13,211 nt of DNA, taken from the NCBI GenBank assembly GCA_013153655.1, contig JAADEB010000025.1:1-13211 (forward strand), written 5' to 3'. Of this stretch, positions 13,107 to 13,211 are shown piece after piece (within the stretch, counting starts at the first letter, position 1; each line of letters opens with the position of its first letter). Position numbers and translations under genes: made by a program. The DNA comes from Chlorobiota bacterium (GTDB lineage Bacteria > Bacteroidota > Bacteroidia > Flavobacteriales > Flavobacteriaceae). Below the pieces are notes generated by a model, which made no database searches, had not been told where the DNA came from, and worked only from the letters and a program-made list of their open reading frames with translations.

Positions 13107-13131
13107 GGTGACCGATGACTGGTGACCGGTG
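13107..13131. repeat. GTGACC-type direct repeats
   Basis: GGTGACCG occurs at 13107-13114 and again at 13122-13129, separated by the related ATGACTG. It directly follows the 8-bp arrays and looks like part of the same repeat mosaic. Its function is unknown. Confidence 0.6.
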
Positions 13132-13134
13132 CGG

Positions 13135-13196
13135 TCATTGCGAGGCTCCGCCGCTTGGAAATAAGCAAAGGAAAGCGGAGCCGTGGCAATCTCCTA
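13135..13196. repeat. TCATTGCGAGG...GGCAATCTCC dispersed repeat with inverted arms
   Basis: The unit begins TCATTGCGAGG and ends GGCAATCTCC. Inside is an 8-bp inverted repeat GGCTCCGC (13144-13151) with GCGGAGCC (13175-13182), and an outer ATTGC (13137-13141) with GCAAT (13186-13190). From general knowledge, sequences of the form TCATTGCGAGG...GCAATCTC are scattered in many environmental bacterial genomes as REP- or MITE-like elements. No transposase is nearby. The window ends 15 bases later, so its right border is uncertain. Confidence 0.7.
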
Positions 13197-13211
13197 CTGT
13201 GGGACACGGGA

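Noticed and set aside
12965..13207. Minus-strand open frame of 80 codons at the right edge
   Set aside because: It is only a translation of the tandem and dispersed repeats (for example FNFSTFQLFN), and it covers the promoter of the sigma-like gene.

Overview
The window looks like a piece of a Bacteroidota (CFB group) chromosome. The evidence is: promoters of the TAnnTTTG type instead of E. coli-type boxes; starts without Shine-Dalgarno sequences; a TonB-dependent receptor with a carboxypeptidase-regulatory-like N-terminal domain; a secreted enzyme with a C-terminal type IX secretion sorting domain; and a DnaA of the Bacteroidota type beside a thioesterase, a small tyrosine phosphatase and a short RsmI-like methyltransferase. 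No phage, insertion sequence, CRISPR array, tRNA or rRNA was recognised.

Layout, left to right. (1) 1-175: a short stretch with a GC-rich palindromic repeat and the trxB promoter. (2) 176-1123: trxB, closed by a strong intrinsic terminator (1151-1180), then a DUF302 protein (1393-1860). (3) 1923-2339, minus strand: a 4HBT acyl-CoA thioesterase, divergent from a tight forward cluster of dnaA (2513-3925), low-molecular-weight phosphatase (3928-4416) and RsmI-like methyltransferase (4403-5122). (4) A minus-strand operon read from about 9660 down to 5129: murQ, then an NlpC/P60 lipoprotein overlapping it by 11 nt, then a TonB-dependent receptor 12 nt further on. (5) 9786-11639: a secreted purple-acid-phosphatase-like phosphoesterase, more AT-rich than its neighbours, divergent from murQ. 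(6) A minus-strand pair: a sigma-70-like protein (12228-12938) whose stop codon overlaps the smpB start (TAATG). (7) 13025-13196: a mosaic of short dispersed repeats upstream of that pair.

Functionally, most genes are housekeeping: redox (TrxB), replication initiation (DnaA), ribosome rescue (SmpB). The part that most resembles a distinct system is murQ-NlpC/P60-TonB receptor. Its order and coupling suggest that outer-membrane import, stem-peptide cleavage and MurNAc-6-phosphate breakdown are expressed together, perhaps for scavenging or recycling peptidoglycan fragments. That is an inference: the receptor's substrate cannot be read from sequence. The second item worth attention is the sigma-like protein, whose predicted recognition helix is acidic and which is translationally coupled to smpB.
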